Of a stretch of DNA of 64,000 bases, positions 22,031 through 32,606 are shown piece by piece (the first letter of the stretch is position 1; each line of letters opens with the position of its first letter). Where the stretch lies: NCBI GenBank assembly GCA_022702545.1, contig JAHRBC010000003.1, positions 5,518,001-5,582,000 on the forward strand. Reading direction: 5' to 3'. Position numbers and translations under genes: made by a program. The notes beneath the pieces were generated by a model that worked only from the letters and a program-made list of their open reading frames with translations, did no database searches and was not told the origin of the DNA. Source of the stretch: Phycomyces nitens (taxonomy: Eukaryota; Mucoromycota; Mucoromycetes; Mucorales; Phycomycetaceae).

Positions 22031-22618
22031 TAATATTCTTTCTTCAATAAATAACACTCTCACAGTATTCTTATTTGTCTTAAAAATACTAAAAACTCCA
22101 AATACCTCACTTATAGCGTTTGTTGAGGATATCGTAGTATTTTCTTACAGAATGAAAGAACATGCAACGCATTTCAAAGCTCCAATAGAAAAAACTCACT
22201 GAGGTTAATCTTATATTAAATTCAAAGAAGTGTCATTTTGCACAGAGAGCAGTTTCCCTACTTGGTTTTTGTGTATCAGAGAAAGACATTTCCTTGGATA
22301 CAAGAAAGGTCAGTAATATTCAAGAGTGACCTTTACCGAGTATCAGAAAGGACATAAAACGTTTTCTTGGTGTCATAAATTACTTCCGAGAACATATACC
22401 TAATGTATCCCTGCTCACTGCACTTCTGAATAAACTTTGCGACGAGGTAAATCTCACATCTCCATGAGCGAAAGAATAATCAGATAGGTTCAACAACCTT
22501 AAAGAAGTACTACTTAAGCTACCGATATTGTGTTACTCCTGAGGTATAGGGTTTGTTAGTATCTTTGAAGGGAAATAAGAATACTGTGAGAGTGTTGTTT
22601 ATTGAAGAAAGAATATTA
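22031..22618. repeat. 46-bp inverted repeat bracketing a retroelement fragment
   Basis: Positions 22031-22076 and the reverse complement of 22573-22618 agree at 45 of 46 bases. The repeat contains AATAACACTCTCACA; read the other way it starts TGTGAGAGTGTT, which has the TG...CA form of an LTR edge. Homology stops abruptly on both sides. The 496 bp between the arms holds the reverse-transcriptase fragment. Confidence 0.75.
22188..22545 (+). pseudogene. Ty3/gypsy reverse transcriptase/RNase H fragment
   Basis: Plus-strand reading with a few stops gives, in the order seen in Ty3/gypsy polyproteins, KKLTEVNLILNSKKCHFAQ, VSLLGFCVSEKDISLDTRK, DIKRFLGVINYFREHIPNV and SLLTALLNKLCDE. The RFNNLKEVLLKLPILCYS stretch follows, with a frame change. 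This corresponds to the end of the reverse transcriptase palm/thumb and the start of the RNase H-side connection of a chromovirus-like element. The catalytic YxDD region, protease and integrase are absent, so it is a truncated, dead fragment of a fungal retrotransposon. Confidence 0.8.
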
Positions 22619-22819
22619 TGATTACTTATATACTATTATTCAAATTCCCTTGTAATTAAAGTTCCCGTCGTGTAATGGTTGGTTATCACTGTAGCAGTGT
22701 GAAGTGTATGTGTGTCTGGTGTGTAACTGTTCCTGAGATGTTTGTCAGAGTCATTAGTAATCAATAACCAGATATTGGTCGTGGAGTCTGTATTTTATTC
22801 GGCTGTGGTGTGTATACCA

Positions 22820-23460
22820 CAGATGGTAGTCTTGGATATGTAATTTCTCATTGTTTTTCTCATGGTGCTTGTCAGCTCTCCAAGCGTAGCTGTGCGATTA
22901 TTTTTCATTTCATTCTCAAGATGGCGTAAATATAGCTCATTAAGGATCTTTGAACGTCCTTTTTGCTTTTTGGTAAATACAGTGCTTGTCTTGTATCTTT
23001 GTATGGTTCTTTGGACATTTGTTTTGGCTATACAAGTTATGGTTGAAATGACAGACTGTGAAATGACATGAAGAGTACCTCTAATTATTTTTTTTCTGGT
23101 AATCTAAAAGTTGCTTTCATTTATAAAATGCCTACTTGCTAATCTGGTGAGAAATCGTGTGATTTTAATGAGAAAAGGTACAGAAAGAGAATAATAACAA
23201 TGTGGTATTGACATGATATCTTTATGCGTTTGAATGACATTTTTACTATGGGAAGGGGTCTGTAAGAGTTAAATGGATCTTTTCATGCAATTCTCTCAAG
23301 ATGTCTTGTATTATTTTCGTAAACTTTTCTTGGATATATTTCTAAGTAATGGAGATCCACGTTGTCTAATGTGTCTAACAATCTTTTGTACAGTTGACAT
23401 GAGGATTCCAACTGTGATTAACGTTTGTCCAAGGGAAAGACGAGCTTTTGGGGGGTTGAA
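22820..23460 (-). pseudogene. Tc1/mariner transposase N-terminal remnant, copy B
   Basis: Minus-strand reading around 23060-22820 gives QSVISTITCIAKTNVQRTIQ, KKQKGRSKILNELYLRHLEN and MRNYISKTTI. This is the helix-turn-helix, GRPR-like linker and second DNA-binding domain of a Tc1-type transposase. A further HTH-like stretch (LITVGILMSTVQKIVRHIR) lies near 23440-23380. The sequence parallels 18838-19140 (copy A), including the flanking segment with GGTTGAAATGACAGA. No catalytic domain follows, because the copy breaks off near 22820 shortly after the retroelement fragment, suggesting nested insertion or deletion. Confidence 0.7.
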
Positions 23461-23701
23461 ATCCCCTCAATACAATTATTCTCAAGTACTGAATTAATGA
23501 TGAGGTTTGAATTTAAAAATATTCAGGAACCTCCATAATTCTTGTCGATTGTACAGACCAAGTGGTTGGGCTGTATAATTTGTGAACTATAAATTTATCC
23601 GTAAGTACCACATCTGTTAGCCATTTAGTTTGTTCAAGAACATTTGAACATATTCTAATTATGTGTTTCAAGTACGTATGTTGTATTCAATAAAGGCTAA
23701 A

Positions 23702-23734
23702 AAGCATATCTGGCCCATATCACAAGATATGCTT
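23702..23734. promoter_or_regulatory. Perfect 10-bp inverted repeat upstream of second MDR gene
   Basis: AAGCATATCT (23702-23711) and AGATATGCTT (23725-23734) are exact reverse complements separated by 13 bp, about 215 bp before the MDR start codon. It could be a protein-binding palindrome or a chance hairpin in AT-rich DNA. I see no equivalent in front of the first MDR copy. Confidence 0.3.
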
Positions 23735-23946
23735 GATTGGGACCTTGTGGAAAATTTATCACAGTAAAATATAATGATTTTTTTTGTAAATTGTGGGACT
23801 AGTAGAAATCAGACGACAATTAACTTTTAAGGAAGTATTCGTCATGAATCGCAAAGATACGATTATTTATTCTTTAAATAATTCAACATAAAAAAAACAC
23901 ACACACACACACATCTTCCAAACAACAAGTATCTCTTTTAATCATC

Positions 23947-25017
23947 ATGGCCAGTAAAGACCCATCAATTCCCTCAGTAAGCCATGCCCTCAAAGCAGTC
24001 AAATATGGCTCTCCATCCACGTCACTTGAATATTGTGAAGTCAAAACCCCGGAAATCACTAGTGAAACCCAAGTTCTCGTCAAAATCCATGTCGCCGGTG
24101 TCAACCCTATTGAAGCCAAATTAAGATCGGGAAATATTACCCATCTTCTCAAGATGCCTATCATCTTTGGTTCAGACTTTTCAGGTGTTATTGTCAAGAA
24201 AGGCGCCAAAGTATCTTCTTTCGAGGTTGGAGATGAAGTATTTGGCAAGGTCAAGTTCTTTTTCGGTGTCGTTGGAACTTATAGCGAGTATGCCGTTGTT
24301 GATGTCACAACCAATTCCATTGTCAAGAAGCCTGCTCACTTGTCGTTTATTGAAGCAGGCGTAATGGGAATGGCCGCCATAACCGCCTATGAAGCTGTTG
24401 TCAATAAGAGCAGATTGAATCAGTTACCCAAAGACACAACTCTAAAGATCATAATCATCGGTGCATCTGGAGGTGTGGGTACCTTTGCTGTACAAATTGC
24501 CAAGGCCCTTGATATCCACGTTACTGCAATATGCAGTGGAAAGAATGCGCCCATTGTCCAGTCATTAGGAGCAGACGAAATAGTCGACTATACCTCGCCA
24601 GAAGCACTCAAATCCCTAGCTAACCAAGAGGCAACCTTTGACTTCATTGTGGACTGTGTTGGAGGCGACGAATATTATAAAATGCTGGTTGCGACTGTCA
24701 AAAACGGTGGTTCCTATGTCTCGGCCGTAGGACCCGTCCAACACTTTGGAGCTTCTAAAGTAGGCATCCTCCAATTCCTTAATATTGGCAAGACTATCAT
24801 GTTCCGTTCGTTTTTCAGTCACTGTAAGTACGTCATGGTCTCTGGTTTGTCCGAAAAGACTCTTGCAGAAGGCCTTTTGCCATTGATCGAGAAGAATTCT
24901 ATCAAGAGTATTGTACTTCCTGAACAAGTGTTTGACCTCAAAGATGGCATCAAGGCCCATGAAGCAATCGAATCACATCGTACGGTTGGAAAGATTGGAC
25001 TTAAAATGGTTTCATAA
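23947..25017 (+). CDS. MDR-family NAD(P)H quinone/enone oxidoreductase, copy 2
   Basis: Single-exon gene for 356 aa, co-linear with the copy at 14298-15377. It shares the GroES-like segment (VAGVNPIEAKLRSGN, FGSDFSGVIVKKG, GDEVFG), the Rossmann turn GASGGVGTFAVQIAK near residue 171, FDFIVDCVGG and the tail SIKSIVLPEQVFDLKDG...KAHEAIE. Family and likely chemistry are the same as for copy 1. Numerous substitutions, especially in the C-terminal third around residues 265-300, show that the duplication is not recent and that the substrate pocket may differ. Both reading frames are intact, implying selection on each. A CA-rich tract (ACACAC) lies just before the ATG. The repeat-filled interval between the copies probably expanded after the duplication. 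Confidence 0.88.
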   Translation: MASKDPSIPSVSHALKAVKYGSPSTSLEYCEVKTPEITSETQVLVKIHVAGVNPIEAKLRSGNITHLLKMPIIFGSDFSGVIVKKGAKVSSFEVGDEVFGKVKFFFGVVGTYSEYAVVDVTTNSIVKKPAHLSFIEAGVMGMAAITAYEAVVNKSRLNQLPKDTTLKIIIIGASGGVGTFAVQIAKALDIHVTAICSGKNAPIVQSLGADEIVDYTSPEALKSLANQEATFDFIVDCVGGDEYYKMLVATVKNGGSYVSAVGPVQHFGASKVGILQFLNIGKTIMFRSFFSHCKYVMVSGLSEKTLAEGLLPLIEKNSIKSIVLPEQVFDLKDGIKAHEAIESHRTVGKIGLKMVS

Positions 25018-25513
25018 TAATTGCTTTCTCTGCTTTATTAATATAATTCCCTTGCTAATTTTATCCTTATCATATAATAAAATATTTATTACCAGTTATT
25101 GCGACTATATTATATCAACTGGTCAATCCTTATTCATGACCTTAAAAATGCAAGTAAAGATAGTTGTTGAGATTTCTGTATAAAAAGTCGAAAATATGAT
25201 ACTCTTGGTGTTACTGTTGGAATCAAGTACGGAACCGAAAGCTACAGATGTACTGGGTTATACGTCTGCTCTATAGCATACTACATTGGAATGCCAGATT
25301 CAATTAGAAATTTTAACATGAAGATTTGAGTACTAGTAAAGTATATTGGCATAAAACATGATCTTGGACAGCAGGCAAGGCTAATGAAATCTAATGGCCA
25401 TGATGAGATGTCTCTGGCCCTTTCAGCTATTTAGTATTCTTTAAAACCCGTCACGACATGCACTGTAGTACGAATATTGGTCGTCTTGAAAGTATAGTTT
25501 GTTTATCAAAACA
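25018..25513. other. Intergenic spacer
   Basis: AT-rich 3' flank of the second MDR gene and 5' flank of the phosphatase gene. No further gene seen. Confidence 0.5.
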
Positions 25514-26291
25514 ATGACACTACGCATTACATTAGTGCGCCATGGCAATACAGATGCAAATGTAGAAAAGTGGCTTCAAGGGCACACAGGCAAGTCTTGT
25601 ACAAGTACAGCTATTTACAAATTGGGGCTAAGGTAGCCTATTTAGATACAACTCTTAATGCCTGTGGCTTGAGCCAGGCTACTCGAGTTGGCGAACGCCT
25701 TTCAAGAGAGAAGTTTGACAAGGTCTACTGTAGCTCTTTGACCCGCTGTTCCCAAGTAACTATAGAGGATAAATGACCGGATAATTGAGCTAATGTGCTT
25801 AATAGACTGCTGCAGCTATCACGGCTCATCATCCTGGTCTCCAGACAGTCTATAGAGACGGACTCCGTGAACGTAGTTTTGGTAAACTAGAAGGACAGCC
25901 TATCCGTGCTGCTTTTGGTGATCTCAAGCGTTCTTCCCGTTCTTCTGATGACTATATCCGAGAGGCCGGTGGTGAAACGGAGGCCGAATTTCGTTCTCGT
26001 GTCTGTGGTGCCTATAAAGATATCGTAGAAGAAGCCAAGGCTGCCAAAGAGACTGATATTCTTATTGTCACCCATGGCGGTCCTCTTCGAAATCTTACCC
26101 ACTGGTGGGTAAGTGAGCTTGGGTACAGACCAAGAGATGAGACAGTTGATCCGCGTGGCAATCATGGAAACACTGCTGTGACATGTGTTGTGTTGAACAG
26201 TGATAAAGAAGAGTTGGGAAACATTATTGAGATGCACAATTCAATGAGCCACATTAAAGAAGATACTGGCCCTGCGCCAGAATCAGTTTAG
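25514..26291 (+). CDS. Histidine phosphatase (phosphoglycerate mutase-like)
   Basis: Three exons (25514-25589, 25646-25755, 25806-26291) give 223 aa. The first intron uses a GC donor (GCAAGT...TTTAG). Accepting it restores the conserved WLQGHTDTTLNACGLSQA segment; without it the frame is lost. The protein starts MTLRITLVRHGNT with the catalytic RHG (residues 9-11). VYCSSLTRCSQTAAAIT follows, then GLRERSFGKLEGQP with the usual Arg and acidic proton donor region, and finally ILIVTHGGPLRNL with the second catalytic His near residue 149. This is the broad histidine phosphatase superfamily, closest to small cofactor-independent-of-bisphosphoglycerate phosphatases rather than true glycolytic mutase. 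The substrate cannot be told from sequence. It converges with the MFS gene downstream. Confidence 0.88.
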
Positions 26292-26656
26292 AGAGGATAT
26301 CTGTGGCATTAGAGGAGTAATCTTGTACCCTGGAATTATGCTTCCCTTGATCCAGGCCTTTAATATATGTCCAACTTGTATTTGAAATCTAACGCTGAAT
26401 CGATTGAAAGTACGTGTAACATGTTGGATCCCAAACCACAAAAAATAAGCTCAACAAATGTGTTTTTTATCTTTATTACAAAAGTTATTGTCAAGAGAAA
26501 GAGATAGGCAAATGAATAAATCAATAAATAAATATGGTATAATACAGATAGAATAAAGAACTGTACAAGGGAAAGATACTGATAAACAAGGAATGAAATG
26601 CTTGGATGATGCTTAAAGAACTAAAGATTTTCTCGAGAGAGGGTATCAAAAGACAA
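26292..26656. other. Convergent 3' spacer
   Basis: Interval between two convergent genes, holding presumably both 3' untranslated ends. AT-rich, no gene seen. Confidence 0.5.
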
Positions 26657-28088
26657 TCAATAAATGATCTGTTTCTCAAATGTCTTTTCATCCGTAAAGT
26701 TGCTGTCCATGACTCCTTTGGGACCATCGAGATCAATCTCTGTATCGACGACGCTTGTCTCAGTAACCTTGTTGGCAACCAACAATATAAGAGGAAATGA
26801 GACAAAGACAAGCAACCAGCAGATGAGGCATTCCCAGCGCAAGGGGATGTCGACCGCATCAATACCAAAGGCAATGGCGGCACCAGCAGACTGGACAGCC
26901 TTGTAGAAACCAGCATAGCGAGCAAGCAGGTTGGGGTCATTAGACATGGCACCCATGAGCCAGTACATATAGGATTGATAAAGAGAATCCGAGAGACCAT
27001 AGAGCAAAAATAGAACAAAAGGGCCGCCGAAATTGGGATGGTCCCAGTGGATAGGAGTGTTAAAGTCGTTGCTAAAGGTGAGCTGGAAAGCAAAACCACC
27101 GGCCCAGACTGCCATGACAATTGCAAATATGATCGCCAGACCAACAAGTCCACGCCCTCTGCGGCTCATCCCTTGATAGTCGAGCAAGAACCCAAGGAGT
27201 ATTGAACCGACAATCTGAAAGGCCCAGTACATAAGGTCATTGAGTGCACGCGTAGAAGGATCAAAGTAGATGGCATTGATGCGGAACTGGTAAGCATAGA
27301 ACCAATTTGAGGCCAAAAAGGCAGGGATGAGGGCCATCATACGCCACTCTTTCCAGATCATCAGGGCTCCCTTGACTTCCTTTGTCCAGTGAGCAGACTT
27401 TGCAATGGCAATTTTGGATCCATCAGGGCGGACGACACTGGATGGAGGGGCTAGGGCAAGAGATACGACTACACCGATCAACATGATCACGACAAAAGCT
27501 GTGTAGGTGCCTGTGGACACACCGCCTGCCTGGTTCTTGAGATTCAGTCCAAGGGCAATGACTGATCCAAGAATGCCACCAAAATTAAACAAGGCCCAAA
27601 AGACAGCAACGTATTTTCCTTTGTTTTTTTCTTCGGGATAAGACATCATTATTGCGCCCTGGGCAGACCAGAATACACCGGCACAACAGCCAAGGATAGC
27701 TCCTGCTGCAATAACAAATCCAGAAATCTGTTTTGCATCGTAGACCCAGAATGCAGCAGAGTATAGCGCATAACCAATCGATCCAATCTTTAGGTGACAT
27801 ATAATACGTTAGCAAGGTTTTGGAAATGTAGTTTTGGTTACTTACAGTCAATGTGGCTTTTACGCCAATGGTGTTGGTAACTGAGCCAGCAAAGAAACCG
27901 ACGATGGCAAAGCAGCCGTAGAGAGCACCATTTGAAGAATCGACCAAGGTAACGTTTGAACTCATTGAACCACCTGCACCCAGACCTGACAAAGCATTGA
28001 ACATCCCTGGACAGCATAGGCAAATGAAGCCAAGCAAGATGACCTGGCTTAAAGGTGTATTGAGTTTACTCAGGGCCCTATTAAACAT
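26657..28088 (-). CDS. UNC93-like major facilitator protein
   Basis: Two exons (28088-27846 and 27787-26657) separated by a 58-nt GT-AG intron in phase 0 give 457 aa. The intron removes the ORF-breaking segment between GVKATLT and IGSIGYALYSAAFW. The protein has about eleven to twelve hydrophobic segments. Features of the UNC93/DUF895 branch of the MFS are present: ICLCCPGMFNALSGLGAGG at the start, GCCAGVFWSAQGAIMMSYP, the long cytosolic loop with RPDGSKIAI, and the C-terminal half with WAFQIVGSILLGFLLDY and LYGLSDSLYQSYMYWLMG. Fungal members are multispanning membrane proteins of mostly unknown substrate, some linked to ion or metabolite transport. The C-terminal tail is acidic and cytosolic. 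Confidence 0.87.
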
Positions 28089-29133
28089 TGAGATAATTCA
28101 ATTAAAGAAAATAAGGGTAGACCTTGGATGGTAACCAAAATTAAAAAGAAAAGAAAAAAGTGAAAAAGAAGAAGAGAAATGGTAAGGAGAAGAATGGCTA
28201 TTTATGGGACAAGGGATTTATTTTTTATTTTTATATATTTTTTTTCTTTGATGTTTCTGCTGCTCTTGATTTGTTATCGGCGTTATTAATGACTCTAGGA
28301 TGAACCAGAGACCGTCGCTTATATTCCTGAAAAACTATAGTAGCGTGAAACCCTTTAGACTAAAGCACAAATCACGCTTTATATGTTTTAGTTTGTGATA
28401 TTCAGAATTCTTTGGGCCCGCTCTTTTACTGTATATAAGAGAGAAGGCCAATATAAAGCCCATGCTAAATATACCTAATATCATTTAATATCATTTAATA
28501 TCATTTTATCCCATTCAATTCATGGGCATTTTCTTCTGATGTATGTGTACAACCCAAGGGTCGTAATTAAAGGGAAAGGAACCCTGAACATGACATAATG
28601 AGTCAAGGGTTCTTTCAGGACTTTTTGTCCTTTTTTCCTATTCTTCCCACTATGACCCACAATAATACTCGTAAACACCGCTTCCCCGCATTTACCTTTT
28701 TTATGTGATGTTATAAATGGTTTTTTTTTTATCAGATAAAGTGGCAGATATCCTGCTCTAGCCCAATAACCCACATGTAATAATGTTCTGGCAAGTATTT
28801 GTACTTTTGGGTATCTAAAGGATACATTGATTCTATGAACACGCTGATAGAGAAGAAAAATAAAGTCGGAGTGTTGGAGACGTGCAATCCTCGGTTAAGC
28901 TGTTTTATCTGTTTCTTTTCAACTCAATTATTCCCCCAGTTGCCCTGGTATTTTCAGCGCTTATTGAACCACAGCAACATATTTCCCCACGCTAGATACG
29001 AATTGCTATGAAGAAATACTATTCCAAACATTGGACATTTTTTAACAAGATTTTTTTTTTTTACTTTTACTTTTACTTTTACTTTTGAAAATATAAACCC
29101 TTGACATTGATCAGTTTTACACATCTTTATTCA
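28089..29133. other. Intergenic spacer
   Basis: 5' flank of the MFS gene and 3' flank of the bZIP gene. It contains three copies of an ATATCATTTAAT-like decamer around 28480-28510 and a TTTTAC tandem run near 29066-29090. No gene recognised. Confidence 0.5.
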
Positions 29134-30856
29134 CTATTTTTGTAAAATATAATCCATTTCCAGTTCATCCAATACCGGTCCCTGCTCTGTCCATTGAACC
29201 TTTTCTTTGACAGCTGCACATAATTGATCAATGGTAAACTCCTTAAAACGAGGATGGTCATGCATTCTTTGCCATATTTCAGAGCACGAAAGGAGGCGTC
29301 TATTTTGGTGGCAGTTCGTATTACCAAACGACTGGTCAAGGATCCCATTTTCACCCAAAGCAAATGTATGGGGTATTGGTGTCATATTAGACGTAGCCTG
29401 GCTTGTGAGTGTGTGGTTCAAAGCACCTGTTTCAGTGTCAAAAATTGGTTCTGAAAATATTTTGTCAAGAACATCGCGAAATACTTGCTCTTGTAGTGTA
29501 TCACAGAATGACTGACATTCCATGTGAATATGACAGTCGGAAAGGCCGTCTTCGAGTTGGCTTATACTGTGATTTGTCGGTAATGCGTTTGGGTTGTTTG
29601 AAGGGTGAAGGGGTTTTTTAAGACTATTCTCGGAAGGCTTGGGAGGAGGTTCGTCTGGAACGGTAGAAGACCGATGTGCTGAGCTTTCTCTGTTTGGTTG
29701 TCTTTCTCGTATCATATCAGGTGTCGAGATATCAAATACGTATTGTGGCCCTTTATTTCTCCACGAAAATGTATTTGAAGTATGTTGGTTTACTGGTGCT
29801 GGCAAAGCTGGCAGAGGATTTTTTAGAGGGAACTGGATAGGAGCAAATGTCGAAAATCCCAGATTACTTTGGCAAGCAGTTATTAGTTTTTGGTGTGAAT
29901 ATACTGACTTGGAAGCAACATTTGCTGGAATGGCAGGTAATAGTGGAGTAAGGCTAGTTGTGTAGCGTGGAGTCGATTGGGCATTTCCGACAAAACGTGG
30001 TGCTTCTGGCTTAGGACCGTAGATGGGCTGGGGAGGCATGTTTTCGGAAGAGTAGATTCTTTTCAATGCATGATTCTCGGATTCAAGGCGACTGATTATC
30101 AGTCGTAGATTCTCGTTTTCATGAAAAATTTGTGTAGCACCTAGTACATGGTTGTCTTGTACCTCTTTTAATTTCTGTTTGAGTTCATTTACATAGTTTT
30201 CTTTTCTTTCCCTAAACGCTTTTTGGGCGGCACGGTTCTGTACTTTGCGCTTCACATGCTGGTTTTTATCTGACTATAGTCAAGTATTAATTAAAAGCTA
30301 ATAGTGAGTGGTTTCCATACATCATAATTGGGCTCTTCTGATGAGGAGCTTCTAGCCTGAATATCTAAATATTTTGATAAGTAAATAATGAGAAATGCAT
30401 GGTGTTATGTAATGCAAAACTTATACATATGAATGGTTCTGTATATTTCCATTACCTTGGTTTATGTCAAAGATACCAGCAGGGCTTTCATGTACATATT
30501 CTGCAGTATCTAGCAAAAAAAAAGAGGATGATCAGCAAAACACACACACATTTGAATAGATATAAAGCAGTAATATTAAAAGAAAATTTTATACTTTGGG
30601 CTTTGAGGATATTAGAGGACGCTTCTTTTTGTTCCTCTGGAGTAAACGACGCATCCCATTTTCGTTTATCACTCGAATCCATTTTCTTGTTGGTAGGACT
30701 TTTCTGGCTCAGGGCTGACACTTGTGTAGTTTCAAAAGTGGGTGCTGATTCTGGAGAAAGAGTATTGTAATTAGTACCAATAGGGCTGTGAATAGGTTTA
30801 GGTTCCAAGGGACTGGTGGTGTTTTGGTTTACAGGTCTGGGTGTACTTGTTTCCAT
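29134..30856 (-). CDS. AP-1 (Yap1/Pap1)-type bZIP transcription factor
   Basis: Four exons (30856-30595, 30509-30456, 30364-30321, 30273-29134) give 499 aa; junctions are GT-AG and phases agree. The basic region around residues 127-150 carries NRAAQKAFR (133-141), the signature of fungal AP-1-like factors, followed by a leucine-zipper-like heptad region. An acidic segment with three cysteines (CHIHMECQSFC) resembles the n-terminal cysteine-rich domain. The C-terminus (CSEIWQRMHDHPRF...DQLCAAV...) aligns with the Yap1 c-CRD, with Cys at 450 and 472. Where Yap1 has its third c-CRD cysteine this protein has Trp481. In Yap1/Pap1 these cysteines control nuclear export under oxidative stress and drug exposure. 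The first three exons encode a Ser/Thr/Pro-rich region with possible phosphorylation sites. Confidence 0.9.
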
Positions 30857-32508
30857 AACTCAAAAATGGAACGGTGTTTTTAACTATGTTTGTAAATATA
30901 CTTATGTATGTATATGTATATATATAGTCTCTACAAGGCTTTATGGGATTGGGCTTGTATTGTATCTGTATGAAAACAAGATGGACGAACGTTTGAAAGA
31001 ATATCCAAAGTAAAATGAAAAGAAAGAAAGGAAAAAAAAGAAGGTTGCAAGTGAAGAATCAGGATTATTTTTGGTGGCGGTTCTCAATTAAGAGTTGCGC
31101 GTAGAGGAAGCTCAGATACCGTCATGTGCCCTTGTATTTTTTGGCTCAATACAGTTTTGTCTAGAGTTAGGGCACCATAAAGTGTCAAAGATTAGAAAGA
31201 AAACGCACAACTGGTGTTTTCATTTGTCTTTAGAAATTTGGGCTCAAGAATTGCTGTGACTCGGCCTAAAAAAATAAATAAAAACTAGAATTGAGGACCA
31301 GGTACTTTGTAGACTATGAATATGGGGTTTCATTTAAAAGATACTTCTTTAGCTATAAAGCGTCATTTCTTGCGTACCCAAACCAAATTTTGCCTCAGTC
31401 AGATCGTGTTATTGTACTTCCGCCTAGATTGTGATTGGAGGCTATTGGTAAGCAGGGGAAAACGCCGATATGGTTTGGCATTCATTCAATTTCACACCTC
31501 AAAAAGGACTACAAAAATCATATATTATTATAATGATTACACGTTTTGTTATCTAGTGTAATTTTACCAAAGGAAGGATGATATTTATATTAAAATGCCC
31601 AAGTTATAATTATCATCTAATGGTTTCATATAGTACGAGATCTTGGAAATCATTTCTAGTCATGTATATGTGATTCGATTTGAATAATAAAGTGTTTAAC
31701 TACTGCGCTGAGGAGACCAGACTGCTTATTAGATGTAATGGTATTACTATAATCCAAGTTATATGGCACAAACGTCTTTGCGGAAGTGGACAAGTGGCTT
31801 TCATATTCAATTTTTTTTTCTTATCAGCATCATGAACAGAGTAAAAATAAAAGGAAATATCAAGCCTAAATAGCCATTCGATAAATAGCTGTAATATAAA
31901 TTTGTCATATATTTTGTAATCCAAAGACATACCAAACTTGGTCGTGTGAATGTTGAATCAAAAAGTGTCTAATTGCAGACAGTACAACATCAATTACAAT
32001 CATCTATAGCACAATGGTAGCACACTCTTGGTAAATGACTTGGCAAGGCAAAAGCTCGATATGCTGAATATGTATTTCATTTTATATACACAATATGCAT
32101 TTACATGTATACTATATATATCTGTCTCATATTTATATAAGCCAGGGGAAAATAAAGATAATGTTTTAAAAAACCCCCCTTTTTTTAATGCTATTTCCTG
32201 ATCGATAGGTAGCACAGTAACAACAGCTAATGATCTATTCAGTTATCAAAAGAATATAGGTCGATAATATTGGCAAGTATAAAAGATAATGTGGATCAGT
32301 CAATCTGGTGCCAACTAAGGCTATCTTTATTATCTAATGATCGTCTTTTTCACATTCAATATACTATTTTAATTCTGATTATAAATACCAGCCGTTATAT
32401 CTTTTCCAAACCTTTGACTTGCTGATCTTATTATCATTGCAATTGGCACGTAAAGAATTCAAATAAACTTTTTGAAAAATCGATAGTAATCAAGGACCCA
32501 AACCTATA

Positions 32509-32606
32509 CAGTGCTTACGGTGCTAAATGACGGTTTTTGTGTAAATGTACCTTATAAAACCCGTGAATTGACAAGAGAAAAATCGTCATTTGGCACCGTG
32601 AGCACT
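32509..32606. mobile_element. 98-bp foldback/MITE remnant
   Basis: The arms 32509-32538 and 32578-32606 are inverted repeats agreeing at 26 of 29 bases (AGTGCTYACGGTGCYAAATG...) around a 39-nt AT-rich loop. The left end reads TA-CAGTGC, as in many Tc1/mariner-derived MITEs that insert at TA. The right end is GCACTA with a nearby TA. It is too short to encode anything and could fold as an RNA hairpin if transcribed. Confidence 0.6.

Noticed and set aside
32003..32065. tRNA-like stretch with TAGCACAATGGTAGCAC (A-box-like) and a CTTGGTAA loop suggesting Thr anticodon GGT
   Set aside because: D-stem, anticodon stem and T-stem do not pair and the B box is poor; at best an old tRNA-derived remnant.
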